This document shows, piece by piece, positions 41,159 to 50,732 of a DNA stretch of 64,000 nt. Origin of the DNA: Flavobacterium sp. SM15 (GTDB taxonomy: Bacteria; Bacteroidota; Bacteroidia; Flavobacteriales; Flavobacteriaceae); contig NZ_JAKLTO010000002.1 of the NCBI RefSeq assembly GCF_022012335.1, positions 1 through 64,000 of the forward strand, read 5' to 3'. Made by a program: the position numbers and the translations under genes. How positions within the stretch are numbered: the stretch's first letter is position 1; each line of letters begins with the position of its first letter. The notes under the pieces are model-generated. The model did no database searches. It was given only the letters and a program-made list of their open reading frames with translations, and was not told where the DNA came from.

Positions 41159-43168
41159 ATGAAAAAAATTACTCTTATTCTTATTTCTTTTTTAGGATTG
41201 AGTGGTATGGCACAAAACACCTGCGCCACAGCTGTTCCTATTACAGCCGGCACGCATACTGTTAGTGCAATTGATGGTACCAATATTACCACTGCCTGTT
41301 CTACCGGAGCAGCTTTGGCAGAATGGTACACCTACACACCAACTCAAAATTACACGGTTACGATAACTTCGGATTTAACGGCTAATTTATGCAAAGACAC
41401 CCGCGTTTTTGTTTACACCGGAGACTGTTTCAGCTTATCTTGTTTAGCCAATGATGATGATTCCGGAAACCTTGCCTGCAACAGCGGAAATTCCAATTCC
41501 TATTTATCAACCACTACTTTTGCAGCTACTGTAGGAACAACTTATTATATTGCTTGGGACAACAAATGGAGTGCCGCCGGATTTGATTTCCAGATAATCG
41601 AACAACCTTTTGTAGCGCCGCCTATTACTTTCACAATGTCAACGATTCAAAGTAGTTCTACAATTTGTGCCGTTACGGATTTGAACGGAGATTATCTTGA
41701 CGACATCGTTACGGTACAGAGCAATCAAATGACAGCACTTACACAGAATGTGGGCGGTGGTTTTACCTCGACGGTACATGCATTACCAGGATTGACTGCA
41801 CAACCAAGCTGGAGTATTGCAGCAGGAGACTTCGACAAAAACGGTTTTAACGATTTAGTATTCGGAAGTGGAAGCCGTGTTGCAGTAATAAAAGCAAATA
41901 CAGGAGCAACCAGTTATACAGAGATTACATATCCTCAAAATATTTTCACTCAAAGAACCAATTTCGTAGACATCAACAGCGATGGCCATTTGGATTTATT
42001 TGCTTGTCACGATGTAGATCAGAGTCATGCCTACCGCAACGATGGAAACGGAAACCTTATTTTTGACCAGCCCTTTTTCCCAACTTTAGATGTTGGTGGA
42101 AATTATGCTTCTATTTGGACCGACTATAACAATGACGGCCACATCGATATGTATTTGGCAAAATGTCGTGGAGGAGCACCAGTGGGAGATCCACAACGTA
42201 TTAATTTACTTTACAAGAATAATGGCGACGGAACTTATACCGAGGTTGGAGCCAATGCTGGAGTGAACGATGGTGCACAATCATGGTCTACCGCCATTGA
42301 AGATTTTGATAATGACGGTGATATGGATTTTATGCTTTCCAACATTTCCGACACCAACAAATTCTACAGAAACAATAACGACGGAACCTTCACTGATATC
42401 TTCTCAACTACCGGTATTGCTGCTCAAGTAGGATCTTGGGAAATTCAGTCCGGTGATTTCAACAACGATGGCTGGGTAGATTTCTTATGGCAAAACACTA
42501 AAGAATTATATCTGAATAACGCAGATGGAACTTTCACAGGATATGATTTACCTTTTAGCGAAGGTGGAATCGGTGATTTAAACAACGACGGTTTCTTAGA
42601 TGTTCAATATGAAAATAAGGTTTATTACAACACACCGAACGGAAACAATTGGATCAAAGTAAATCTTCAGGGAACTCAAAGTAACCGCAACGGTATTGGA
42701 GCACGTGTAGAAATTTACGGAGCATTTGGCAAACAACTTCGTGAGATTAGAAGCGGACACGGTTTCAGTCATCAAAGTACGATGAATGCACATTTCGGAA
42801 TAGGTACCAATGATCACATAACTCAAGTAATAATTCGCTGGCCTTCAGGTCTTGTAGACACTTTCAACAATCCGAATATCAACCAGGCACTTTTAGCTGT
42901 GGAAGGGGTTACACTTAGCATGAATCAATTCGATACTTCTGTATTTACTATTTCGCCTAATCCGGCAAAAGAAGTTTTAAACATTCGCAACAACACAACT
43001 GTTGCGTTCAATTCTGGACAAATCTTCGATCTAAACGGAAGACTGGTTCAAAGCTCAAAATTGGAGAATTCTACTATCAATATTCAATCACTAAAAACAG
43101 GGACTTACATTGTTGTTTTAAGGGATTCTGAGGGAAAAGATTATTCTCAAAAATTCGTAAAAGAATAA
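41159..43168 (+). CDS. FG-GAP/VCBS repeat protein with ASPIC/UnbV domain, type IX secreted
   Basis: A 669-aa secreted protein: signal peptide (ends near LSGMAQ), an N-terminal PPC-like domain (about 20-150), a beta-propeller of FG-GAP repeats with calcium sites (DLNGDYLDD, DFDKNGFND, DINSDGHLD, DYNNDGHID, DFDNDGDMD, DFNNDGWVD, DLNNDGFLD), an ASPIC/UnbV domain (RNGIGARVEIYGAFGKQLRE, HFGIGTNDHITQVIIRWPSG) and a type IX type A sorting domain (ISPNPAKEVLNI). It is likely exported to the cell surface or medium. The molecular role of ASPIC/UnbV is not known. It is probably co-transcribed with the diheme cytochrome. Confidence 0.88.
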   Translation: MKKITLILISFLGLSGMAQNTCATAVPITAGTHTVSAIDGTNITTACSTGAALAEWYTYTPTQNYTVTITSDLTANLCKDTRVFVYTGDCFSLSCLANDDDSGNLACNSGNSNSYLSTTTFAATVGTTYYIAWDNKWSAAGFDFQIIEQPFVAPPITFTMSTIQSSSTICAVTDLNGDYLDDIVTVQSNQMTALTQNVGGGFTSTVHALPGLTAQPSWSIAAGDFDKNGFNDLVFGSGSRVAVIKANTGATSYTEITYPQNIFTQRTNFVDINSDGHLDLFACHDVDQSHAYRNDGNGNLIFDQPFFPTLDVGGNYASIWTDYNNDGHIDMYLAKCRGGAPVGDPQRINLLYKNNGDGTYTEVGANAGVNDGAQSWSTAIEDFDNDGDMDFMLSNISDTNKFYRNNNDGTFTDIFSTTGIAAQVGSWEIQSGDFNNDGWVDFLWQNTKELYLNNADGTFTGYDLPFSEGGIGDLNNDGFLDVQYENKVYYNTPNGNNWIKVNLQGTQSNRNGIGARVEIYGAFGKQLREIRSGHGFSHQSTMNAHFGIGTNDHITQVIIRWPSGLVDTFNNPNINQALLAVEGVTLSMNQFDTSVFTISPNPAKEVLNIRNNTTVAFNSGQIFDLNGRLVQSSKLENSTINIQSLKTGTYIVVLRDSEGKDYSQKFVKE

Positions 43169-43182
43169 GTTTTTTGATTTAC

Positions 43183-43210
43183 AAAAAAGACGCCGATTGG
43201 CGTCTTTTTT
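43183..43210. terminator. Bidirectional terminator
   Basis: aaaaaagacgcc and ggcgtctttttt form a perfect 12-base stem with a 4-base loop, between two convergent genes. Confidence 0.9.
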
Positions 43211-43232
43211 ATTTCCTTTATATCATTAAAAT

Positions 43233-44120
43233 TTAGAAAACCCGAACCAGGTTAAACCCGAAACAGATTTCTCCTTTATCCCAACGTCCAGCAGTTTGCC
43301 CTAAAAATCCCGTTTCATGCATTGCTCTGGAATTTGTGAAATGCATTTGAAAAACATGCCCTCCGGTTTCCAGATCAACACCTATGGAAAGAGGATTTTT
43401 ATAAACTGATCGCGAATCTCTGTTTAAATGGGGAGCATAATCCATATTTACAGACCAGCGTTTTCCAAATTTATATCTTCCTCCCATTCCGATTGCAAAT
43501 TGACTATTGTCCTGAGGATTCGGTAAAATAGGATTACCACTGGCATCATAAATATCACGCACAGTGTTTTCATGGAAATACGTTGGAGCCAATTCTAAAG
43601 AAAGCTTATCTGAAAATCTTCTGGAAACTAAAACTTGAGTAACATAACTTAATCGATTTTCAAATTTCATATTCGGATATACGCTCTTTTTAATTTCCGT
43701 ATTAATAGCAATACTGTTAAAACCCACAATGGTAAAAGGAAACCCTTCTTTTTCTTGTTGCACTAATCGGTATTTTGCTGCTAAATCATATGTTTCCTGA
43801 AAACCGCTTCGGGAAGCGTGAATGGTCAACCATTCCTTAATTCCGTAAACAAATTTCAATTGAGTATTAGCATCGTCTAAACCAAAAAAATCATCAAATC
43901 CCTTTTTAAGGTAACTGAAACGGTGGGCAACAATAAAATAAAAATCACCTTTAGCCGCCAATTTGGTGGATTCAAGATTTACAATTTTAAGCGATTTAAA
44001 AGCAGATTCGACTTTGGAGTCGGTTTTTACGGTATCAATCTCTGAAAGCAAATCGTCTTGAGAAAATCCATACAGGGGAAGCATCGCAAAGGCGAGTACT
44101 TTTAAAAATTTTAAATTCAT
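43233..44120 (-). CDS. DUF5777 family beta-barrel protein
   Basis: A 295-aa protein with a signal peptide (ends near LYGFSQ) and a beta-rich body of the DUF5777 type (LAAKGDFYFIVAHRFSYLKK, GIKEWLTIHASRSGFQETYD, MGGRYKFGKRWSVNMDYAPH). The C terminus ends in an aromatic-containing strand as in outer membrane proteins. The family has no known function. It lies 7 bases after the OB-fold gene on the same strand, and is part of the redox cluster 40-45.5 kb. Confidence 0.78.
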   Translation of the reverse strand: MNLKFLKVLAFAMLPLYGFSQDDLLSEIDTVKTDSKVESAFKSLKIVNLESTKLAAKGDFYFIVAHRFSYLKKGFDDFFGLDDANTQLKFVYGIKEWLTIHASRSGFQETYDLAAKYRLVQQEKEGFPFTIVGFNSIAINTEIKKSVYPNMKFENRLSYVTQVLVSRRFSDKLSLELAPTYFHENTVRDIYDASGNPILPNPQDNSQFAIGMGGRYKFGKRWSVNMDYAPHLNRDSRSVYKNPLSIGVDLETGGHVFQMHFTNSRAMHETGFLGQTAGRWDKGEICFGFNLVRVF

Positions 44121-44127
44121 ATATATA

Positions 44128-44523
44128 CTATTCAGAAATTATTAAACACTGATCCATTTTCATCTCTTCAAGCAGGTCATCGTAACCAATGAAACGTCCT
44201 TTAATTTTCACATTAGACAACTGCTGAAGGTTGGCTGGTAATTGATCTTTAAAAACCGCAAACATTTTATCATCAATAATAAGGGCATTTTCAGCTGTAT
44301 CAATCTTTGAAATTTTGCCATATACGTCTATGGTTTTGTCAAGATACTTTGCATTGGCCTTATTTTCATCAGTTTTAAATTCTTCATTGATAGAAAGGGC
44401 GGAAACCAAATAACTCCCCTTCTCTGATGCAATATCACGATGATCTTTATAAAGATAGGAATAGACTAAATAGCAGCCAATTAAAATCAAAACTACAACT
44501 GATAAAACTTTATATTTCCTCAT
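44128..44523 (-). CDS. OB-fold (tRNA_anti-like) membrane-anchored protein
   Basis: A 131-aa protein starting at the ATG at 44523 (the frame extends further with a GTG, less likely). It has one N-terminal helix (VLSVVVLILIGCYLVYSYLY) and a C-terminal OB-fold part (YLDKTIDVYGKISKIDTAEN, NVKIKGRFIGYDDLLEEMKM). Such tRNA_anti-like domains in Bacteroidota lie outside the cytoplasm and do not bind tRNA as far as known. It is followed by the DUF5777 gene. Confidence 0.75.
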   Translation of the reverse strand: MRKYKVLSVVVLILIGCYLVYSYLYKDHRDIASEKGSYLVSALSINEEFKTDENKANAKYLDKTIDVYGKISKIDTAENALIIDDKMFAVFKDQLPANLQQLSNVKIKGRFIGYDDLLEEMKMDQCLIISE

Positions 44524-44615
44524 ACACGATAAATGATTTCCCACAAAATTAACGAAATATTTTTTTATTTTTCAAATAAAATATCATAACTTTAAACATA
44601 ATTAAAAAATCAACA

Positions 44616-44978
44616 ATGCGTTTAACAAAAAATATTTTTCTAGCAATTCTTAGTTTCGCTGCGTTAAGTTGTGCAAACGATTCAGAATCAGATCTATACA
44701 ACAACACTTCAAACAATGCAATCACGTACAACACGGTTGTAAGACAAATTGTTCAGGATCGATGTCAGCGTTGCCACACCCAACCGCCGCAAAATAATGC
44801 ACCAATGCCACTAACCACCTATGCTTTTGTTAGACAAGCTGTTGAACAACGAGGATTAATTGACCGCATTTCCCTCCCACAAGGCACGCAGGGTATGATG
44901 CCTAATGGAGAAACAAGATTACCACAATATCAGATAAACCAAATCATTGCCTGGAGAGATGCAGGCTTTCCTGAATAA
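44616..44978 (+). CDS. Mono-heme c-type cytochrome-like lipoprotein
   Basis: A 120-aa lipoprotein (lipobox ALSC, Cys19) with one heme motif CQRCH (50-54) and a possible distal Met in GMMPNG. The C-terminal YQINQIIAWRDAGFPE is typical of planctomycete-type cytochrome C domains. It is 9 bases before the YceI gene and divergent from the OB-fold gene. Confidence 0.82.
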   Translation: MRLTKNIFLAILSFAALSCANDSESDLYNNTSNNAITYNTVVRQIVQDRCQRCHTQPPQNNAPMPLTTYAFVRQAVEQRGLIDRISLPQGTQGMMPNGETRLPQYQINQIIAWRDAGFPE

Positions 44979-44987
44979 CTTAAGATT

Positions 44988-45530
44988 ATGAAAAATATAC
45001 TTTTACTCTTTTCAGCACTTCTGTTTGTGAACAGCACTTTTTCACAAGAGAAAAAAATTACTAAAACCGGCGAAATTAATTTTGAAGCCTCTGTCCCGTC
45101 TTTTGAAGAAGTAAAAGCCAAAAGCAAGAGCGTAACCTTTGTTCTAAATACCGAAACCGGAGACATTGCAGCACTTGCCCTTATTAAAGGATTCCGCTTT
45201 AAAATCGCTTTAATGGAAGAGCATTTCAATGAAAACTACATCGAAAGCGACAAATATCCAAAGGCAACTTTCAAAGGAAAAGTTTACGGATTCGATATGA
45301 CTAAACTATCCGAAACCAGTAAAGACTTCTCCATCAAAGGAAATTTGGAACTACACGGAAAATCAAAAGAAATAACCGTGCCGGCCAAAATAAAGAAAAC
45401 TGCAGACGGAATTGAAATTGTCTCAAATTTTTCAGTAAACTCAGATGATTTCAACATCCAAATCCCAAAAGTAGTAAGCAATAAAGTTTCTAAAAAAGTA
45501 AATATAAGCCTTGATTGCGTTCTCAAATAA
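44988..45530 (+). CDS. YceI family periplasmic protein
   Basis: A 180-aa protein with signal peptide (ends near NSTFSQ) and the lipocalin-like YceI fold (TGEINFEASVPSFEEVKAKS, ESDKYPKATFKGKVYGFDMT, GNLELHGKSKEITVPAKIKK). Family members bind isoprenoid-like lipids such as polyprenyl quinones. Next to cytochromes this could fit a role in electron transfer or quinone handling, but that is inference. Confidence 0.9.
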   Translation: MKNILLLFSALLFVNSTFSQEKKITKTGEINFEASVPSFEEVKAKSKSVTFVLNTETGDIAALALIKGFRFKIALMEEHFNENYIESDKYPKATFKGKVYGFDMTKLSETSKDFSIKGNLELHGKSKEITVPAKIKKTADGIEIVSNFSVNSDDFNIQIPKVVSNKVSKKVNISLDCVLK

Positions 45531-45549
45531 ATTATGTTAGTTATTCAAC

Positions 45550-45584
45550 AAAAACCTTTTAGCCCAACTAAAAGGTTTTTTATT
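45550..45584. terminator. Terminator after YceI
   Basis: aaaaccttttag and ctaaaaggtttt form a perfect stem around cccaa, and T residues follow. Confidence 0.85.
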
Positions 45585-45620
45585 TTTAATTAATTAAATT
45601 CGCGTACCAAATTGTAATTT

Positions 45621-47537
45621 ATGCGAATAAAACTACTTATTACTTCTTTGCTAATCAGCACAATTGGATCGGCACAGAAGAATTTAGACCCTACACCCGA
45701 AGACATTTCACTGGCAAAATCCATTCGTGAGAAAAACAACAAAGCCGATGTTGCCATCTTAAACAGTAATGAACTCGTAACTTTTGATTTGAATTCAAAA
45801 GAAGGCAAAGTAATAGTTAACCATTCCATTAAGGAAAAATGGATGAACATTAACCATCGTGCCGACATCCGTAAATATGAATTTTACGACAGTCAATCGG
45901 AAATTGAAAGTTTTGACATTAAATTCCGAAACGATAAAAAAACAAATTTCTATGTTACAGACGAATTTTATAAGAGCGAAGACTTATTCTATAACGATGC
46001 CCGAATAAAATACACTACCATAGATTTTCCGGTTCAAGGCTACACCTACAATTATAACTTTGAAAAGAAATACAAGGATGTAAAGTACTTTACCAGCATA
46101 TTTTTCAATGATGAATATCCTGTAATAAAAAAGCAGGTTACCATTGAAGTTCCAAAATGGTTGGAATTGGAAATTAAGGAATTCAACTTTAAGGGTTATA
46201 AAATCAATTTAAACAAGGCTCCTAACGATAAATCTGAGACTACCACTTACACTTACACTATTGAAGAACTTCCGGCCAGCAGTAACGAATCCAACACGCC
46301 AGGGCCGAGTTATCTTTATCCTCATATCTTGATAATTGCAAAATCATACACAAAAGACGGCAAAAAAAACACCTTGTTTAATTCTACAGCCGATTTGTAT
46401 AAATGGTATAAATCATTGGTAGACACAATGAAAGAAACACCAGATGCTTTGAAAGAAAAAGTGGAGGCCTTAACTAAAAACGCCAAAACCGACGAAGAGA
46501 AAATCAAAAAAATTTACTACTGGGTTCAGGACAACATTCGTTACATCGCTTTTGAAGATGGAATTGCTGGTTTTAAACCCGACGAGTCGCAAAACGTTTT
46601 CCAGAAACGTTACGGAGATTGTAAAGGAATGGCCAATTTAACCAAACAAATGCTTAAACTTGCCGGATTTGATGCACGATTGACCTGGATTGGAACCAAA
46701 AGAATTGCTTATGATTATTCAACTCCTTCGCTTTCGGTTGATAATCACATGATTTGTACGCTTTTCCACAACAATAAAAAGTACTTTTTGGATGGAACCG
46801 AAAAATTCAATTCATTTGGAGAATACGCAGAACGCATCCAAGGAAAAGAAGTTTTAATTGAAAATGGCGACAATTTTTATGTTGAGAAAGTTCCTGTTGC
46901 AAATTCTTTAAGCAATTCAGAAACCTTTACTTCTATCTTGAAAATTGAAAATGAAATGCTTGTTGGAAAAACCAACACGACTTATGCAGGAGAAAGCAAA
47001 GCATCCTTTTTACACAGTTTCAACAACATCCGCAGCAACAACAAAGAAACTGCATTAATGGATTATTTGTCGGACAGCGATAAAAACAATACCATCAGCA
47101 ACATTAAAACTTCCGATTTGACAAATAGAGACGGAAAAATAAGCATCGATTATGACATCAAATTAAACAATAAAGTATCGGCTTTTGATAACGAAATTTA
47201 TGTAGATCTGGATTTCAAAAAAGAATTCTCAAAACTAAGTTTAAAAGACCGCAAGTGCGATTTTGAATTTCCTTACAAAGAAAATTATTCTGCATCCATA
47301 AAACTGGAAATCCCTGCAGGATACAAGGTAACCAAATTACCTGAGCCCTTATCCATATCAACGGAAAACTACAAAGTAAGCATTACTTGCCAGCAAGTTG
47401 GAAATGAAATCGTTTACAGCAAACTCTTCGATTTTAAAAACGGAACCATCAAAGTTGATGAATTTTCGCAATGGAATACATTATTGGATAAAATCAATAA
47501 AATATACAACGAACAGATCACTTTAACCAAATCATAA
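45621..47537 (+). CDS. DUF3857 and transglutaminase-like protein
   Basis: A 638-aa secreted protein (signal ends near IGSAQ). The N-terminal half is DUF3857 (about 40-230). A transglutaminase-like core follows with an apparent triad: Cys334 in RYGDCKG, His376 in VDNHMIC and Asp391 in FLDGTE. The C-terminal part is beta-rich (DUF2569/DUF3858-like). These proteins are common in Bacteroidota periplasm with no proven function. The next gene is a related protein lacking the triad, 3 bases downstream. Confidence 0.85.
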   Translation: MRIKLLITSLLISTIGSAQKNLDPTPEDISLAKSIREKNNKADVAILNSNELVTFDLNSKEGKVIVNHSIKEKWMNINHRADIRKYEFYDSQSEIESFDIKFRNDKKTNFYVTDEFYKSEDLFYNDARIKYTTIDFPVQGYTYNYNFEKKYKDVKYFTSIFFNDEYPVIKKQVTIEVPKWLELEIKEFNFKGYKINLNKAPNDKSETTTYTYTIEELPASSNESNTPGPSYLYPHILIIAKSYTKDGKKNTLFNSTADLYKWYKSLVDTMKETPDALKEKVEALTKNAKTDEEKIKKIYYWVQDNIRYIAFEDGIAGFKPDESQNVFQKRYGDCKGMANLTKQMLKLAGFDARLTWIGTKRIAYDYSTPSLSVDNHMICTLFHNNKKYFLDGTEKFNSFGEYAERIQGKEVLIENGDNFYVEKVPVANSLSNSETFTSILKIENEMLVGKTNTTYAGESKASFLHSFNNIRSNNKETALMDYLSDSDKNNTISNIKTSDLTNRDGKISIDYDIKLNNKVSAFDNEIYVDLDFKKEFSKLSLKDRKCDFEFPYKENYSASIKLEIPAGYKVTKLPEPLSISTENYKVSITCQQVGNEIVYSKLFDFKNGTIKVDEFSQWNTLLDKINKIYNEQITLTKS

Positions 47538-47540
47538 ACC

Positions 47541-49685
47541 ATGACCAAAAAACTATTATTATTCTTACTGGTTGCTTTTTCTTTAAACGGTTTTTCTCAG
47601 GACAAAGAGGAAATTAAGGATTTCTTCTGGGGAAAAAACGACGATTACAAAAATGCCACAACAATTCCCGATAAATGGAAAAATGAATCGGCAGTAATTA
47701 TCTATAAATATGAAGATTATGATTTTCATAAATTTGGAAAAAGTGTTACCTATCGTTCAGCTCTACGCAAAAGAATCAAACTTCAGGATTTGGCAGCGGT
47801 AAAAGAGTTTTCCGAGTTCAAATACACTGATAAATTTAGTTTTTACAACAATCAAACCCGAACCACTTTAGGGATTAAAATCATCAAACCGGACGGGAAG
47901 GAAATTGTAGTTGATGTTGAAAAAGAGTCTGTTAAAGAAGACAACAAAAAGAAAATAGCCATTCCAAATCTTGAAGTGGGTGATATTCTTGATATTTACG
48001 ATTACAGCACCGAATCATTCGTATCCCATTTCGAATACGGATTTGAAGAAGTGGAAAAAACCTTGGGCGATACCCATCCTATTATGAATTACAAATTAAC
48101 GTTTCAAACCGAAAATGATTTCTTTGTAAACTTCAGCACTTATAATGGCGGGCCTGAATTAAGGGAAATTCCACTAAACAAATCCAACGAACGCAAATAC
48201 GAAATCGTTGCAACAGACATCGAAAAAAATGATTTTCCAAAATGGTTTTACCCGTTAGTAGAGCTTCCGTGCTATAAATTCCAGGTGTATTTTGCACGCT
48301 CCGGCAAGTTTGAAAAAAATGCTGATGCGTTTTTACCTGAAAAGGAAAACATCATTAAAAAGAGCGTTTCAAAAGAAGATGTACTAAACTTCTACACTAA
48401 TAAATTCAGACCTCTAGGAAACTTAAGGGATATTGAAAATTTCCTAAAAGGAAAAACGTTTGCCACAACCGAAGAAAAAGTAAAAGCAGTGTATTTTTTC
48501 ACCAGACATTACTATTTCACAAGGTTTTTTGAAGCAATTGCCATTCAAAAGGCCAACATCATGAGCCCGTTTGAATTCTATGAGCCAAACTCAATTATCT
48601 TACAGAGCGATACTGATTTTATCAACCATTTCATGGCTTTTTTAAAGGATAATAAAATCGATTACGATATTGTGGTGGCGACTAACCGTCATAATGGCCC
48701 TATAAAAGATTTACTGATTCAGAAAAATGCTTCGGTAATTTTAAAAGTACATGCGGAAAACCCTGTCTATATCGAGCACTTTACTCCTTTTTCAGATTTG
48801 GATAAAATTTCTCCGCAATTGGAAAACACAGAAGCTTACGCTCTAAAGGTGAGCAAGCGCAAAAAAGTGGTTGATGTTGAAGAAATCAAATTACCAATTT
48901 CCAGCTATAAAGACAATACTTCAAAACAAATCTCTACTTTGAAATTTGAAGAGAATTTTAATGGCTTTAACCTGGAAAGAGAGACACAATTAAACGGACA
49001 CAACAAAGACGACGAACAAGGTAATAAACTGTATTTTTACGACTACGTTAATGAAGACTATCAAAAATACAGCACCAAACCTTTTATTGAACTTATCGGA
49101 AACAAGAAGAAAAAAGAACGTTACTCTAACGAATTTAACTCTTTAATCAACAAAATAAAAGACAAACAAAAAGAAGAATTCAAACAAACCGCTACACAGG
49201 AATTCGATGCCGAGGTTGAAAACCATAGTTTGGAAATTGTAAATACCGGACGTTTTGGAAAAACAACTCCGTTCGTTTATAAAGAAAAATTCAGCTGCAA
49301 AAACAACTGGATTAAAAAAGCTGGAGAAAATTATATTTTTGAAGCGGGTAAACTAATTGGTTCGCAAATCAACGTTGAAGATAAAGAACGAAAAAGAACT
49401 AACAATATTTATCAGGAATACCCGAGATCATTCGAAGAAGAAATTACGGTTGAAATCCCTGAAGGCTTTACAGCAACAGGATTAGACAAACTGAATAAGA
49501 AAGTAGAAAACGAAACAGGAGGTTTCATCAGTTCAGCTACTGTTGAAGGAAACAAAGTTCACATCAAAGCCTACAAATACTACACAGCCAGCTATCAACC
49601 TAACAGTAACTGGAGTAAAATGGTAGCTTTTTTAGACGCTGCTTACCAGTTCACACAAGAACGAATATTGTTTAAGAAAAACTAA
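47541..49685 (+). CDS. DUF3857 paralogue with degenerate transglutaminase core
   Basis: A 714-aa protein with signal peptide (ends near NGFSQ), related in layout to the gene before it: DUF3857-like N terminus (TYRSALRKRIKLQDLAAVKE), central helical region (EEKVKAVYFFTRHYYFTRFF) and beta-rich C terminus. At the place of the catalytic RYGDCKG loop there is SIILQSDTDFINHFMAFLKD with no Cys, so enzyme activity is not expected. It may be a structural partner of the preceding protein. The two are probably co-translated. Confidence 0.8.
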   Translation: MTKKLLLFLLVAFSLNGFSQDKEEIKDFFWGKNDDYKNATTIPDKWKNESAVIIYKYEDYDFHKFGKSVTYRSALRKRIKLQDLAAVKEFSEFKYTDKFSFYNNQTRTTLGIKIIKPDGKEIVVDVEKESVKEDNKKKIAIPNLEVGDILDIYDYSTESFVSHFEYGFEEVEKTLGDTHPIMNYKLTFQTENDFFVNFSTYNGGPELREIPLNKSNERKYEIVATDIEKNDFPKWFYPLVELPCYKFQVYFARSGKFEKNADAFLPEKENIIKKSVSKEDVLNFYTNKFRPLGNLRDIENFLKGKTFATTEEKVKAVYFFTRHYYFTRFFEAIAIQKANIMSPFEFYEPNSIILQSDTDFINHFMAFLKDNKIDYDIVVATNRHNGPIKDLLIQKNASVILKVHAENPVYIEHFTPFSDLDKISPQLENTEAYALKVSKRKKVVDVEEIKLPISSYKDNTSKQISTLKFEENFNGFNLERETQLNGHNKDDEQGNKLYFYDYVNEDYQKYSTKPFIELIGNKKKKERYSNEFNSLINKIKDKQKEEFKQTATQEFDAEVENHSLEIVNTGRFGKTTPFVYKEKFSCKNNWIKKAGENYIFEAGKLIGSQINVEDKERKRTNNIYQEYPRSFEEEITVEIPEGFTATGLDKLNKKVENETGGFISSATVEGNKVHIKAYKYYTASYQPNSNWSKMVAFLDAAYQFTQERILFKKN

Positions 49686-49690
49686 CAAAC

Positions 49691-49723
49691 AAAAAGCCTT
49701 TTAGATATCTAAAAGGCTTTTTT
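49691..49723. terminator. Bidirectional terminator
   Basis: aaaagccttttag and ctaaaaggctttt form a nearly perfect palindrome with A- and T-runs on its sides, between convergent genes. Confidence 0.9.
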
Positions 49724-49725
49724 AA

Positions 49726-50682
49726 TTACAATTCGACAAATTCAAAATGATTCAGTTTGTCAATATATAGAAGCGTTTTATTACTGTCTTCACTTCTGGA
49801 AAACATGGGTAAAAATTTCGCACCGTGTACAAATTCATCAAAAGTATAAGAGGTACGCTTAACCACCGAGGTACTGAACATATCATCAAACACCTTCACA
49901 TAAACCACAAGTTCACCCTTTCCTTGTTCAAAATCTTCTTTGGACAAATTATACAATGGGCTGTCTTCGGTTATCGGATGCACCAGTGTCCAGCTTAAAG
50001 TTAAAGCGTTGATGCGTTCCATTTCCAAATCAAGAGAATAGAATTTGTTAACCATTTGACCATTTTCTTCAATGCGCATTCCTAGAGTCATTCTTGCTTC
50101 TGCATCGGTTAAATTGGTGTTTTTATAGGGAGTCATTCTGAGCATTAAGGCTGTAATACCTTCATATGGAGCAATAATTGCATTTTCAGAAAAACGAATA
50201 AACGCTTTTGGTTTACTGAAACGCCCATAAAACAACCCCGTTGCAATTGCAAAACTCAACAGTCCGAAAAGCGCTTCAACAGAGGCCACAAAACTAGCCC
50301 AAAAACCAGTAGGACTTATATGCCCATACCCTACCGTTGTGAAGGTTTGCGCGCTGAAAAAAAACGCCTGTCCAAATTTATCCAAAGGATTATTTGCAGT
50401 AATACCGTTTAGGTGCTCAACTCCAATCAAGCAATAAATCGATGCAAAAAGCAGATTGACCAGCAAATAGAAAAACAATATGGTCAGCATGAATTTCCAC
50501 CGCGGAACTACCAACATCGTATGATACCAACTAATGCTTTCCGCAAAACCGATGCCTTCTTTTTTTACATTGGCATCTCCATTTTTATCGATAAACCTTC
50601 CTCCGTAATTAGAAGCGCTGGTCCCGAAACCTGTGTTTACCTCAGTTTTTGCCCGAGAATTGATTCGTTTTAAAAAAGCCAT
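49726..50682 (-). CDS. Inward-rectifier-type potassium channel (KirBac-like)
   Basis: A 318-aa two-helix K+ channel. The first helix spans about residues 62-85, the selectivity filter TVGYG is at 116-120, the second helix (WASFVASVEALFGLLSFAIA) follows, and the C-terminal cytoplasmic part is a beta-rich Kir domain (RFSENAIIAPYEGITALMLR, MTLGMRIEENGQMVNKFYSL). This matches prokaryotic Kir channels, which pass potassium across the inner membrane. A slide-helix-like segment precedes the first helix. It is divergent from the DUF1905-like gene. Confidence 0.92.
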   Translation of the reverse strand: MAFLKRINSRAKTEVNTGFGTSASNYGGRFIDKNGDANVKKEGIGFAESISWYHTMLVVPRWKFMLTILFFYLLVNLLFASIYCLIGVEHLNGITANNPLDKFGQAFFFSAQTFTTVGYGHISPTGFWASFVASVEALFGLLSFAIATGLFYGRFSKPKAFIRFSENAIIAPYEGITALMLRMTPYKNTNLTDAEARMTLGMRIEENGQMVNKFYSLDLEMERINALTLSWTLVHPITEDSPLYNLSKEDFEQGKGELVVYVKVFDDMFSTSVVKRTSYTFDEFVHGAKFLPMFSRSEDSNKTLLYIDKLNHFEFVEL

Positions 50683-50732
50683 AAGATGTTGCGTGTTTTT
50701 AACTAAATTGAACTATTCAAAGTTAATCGAAA

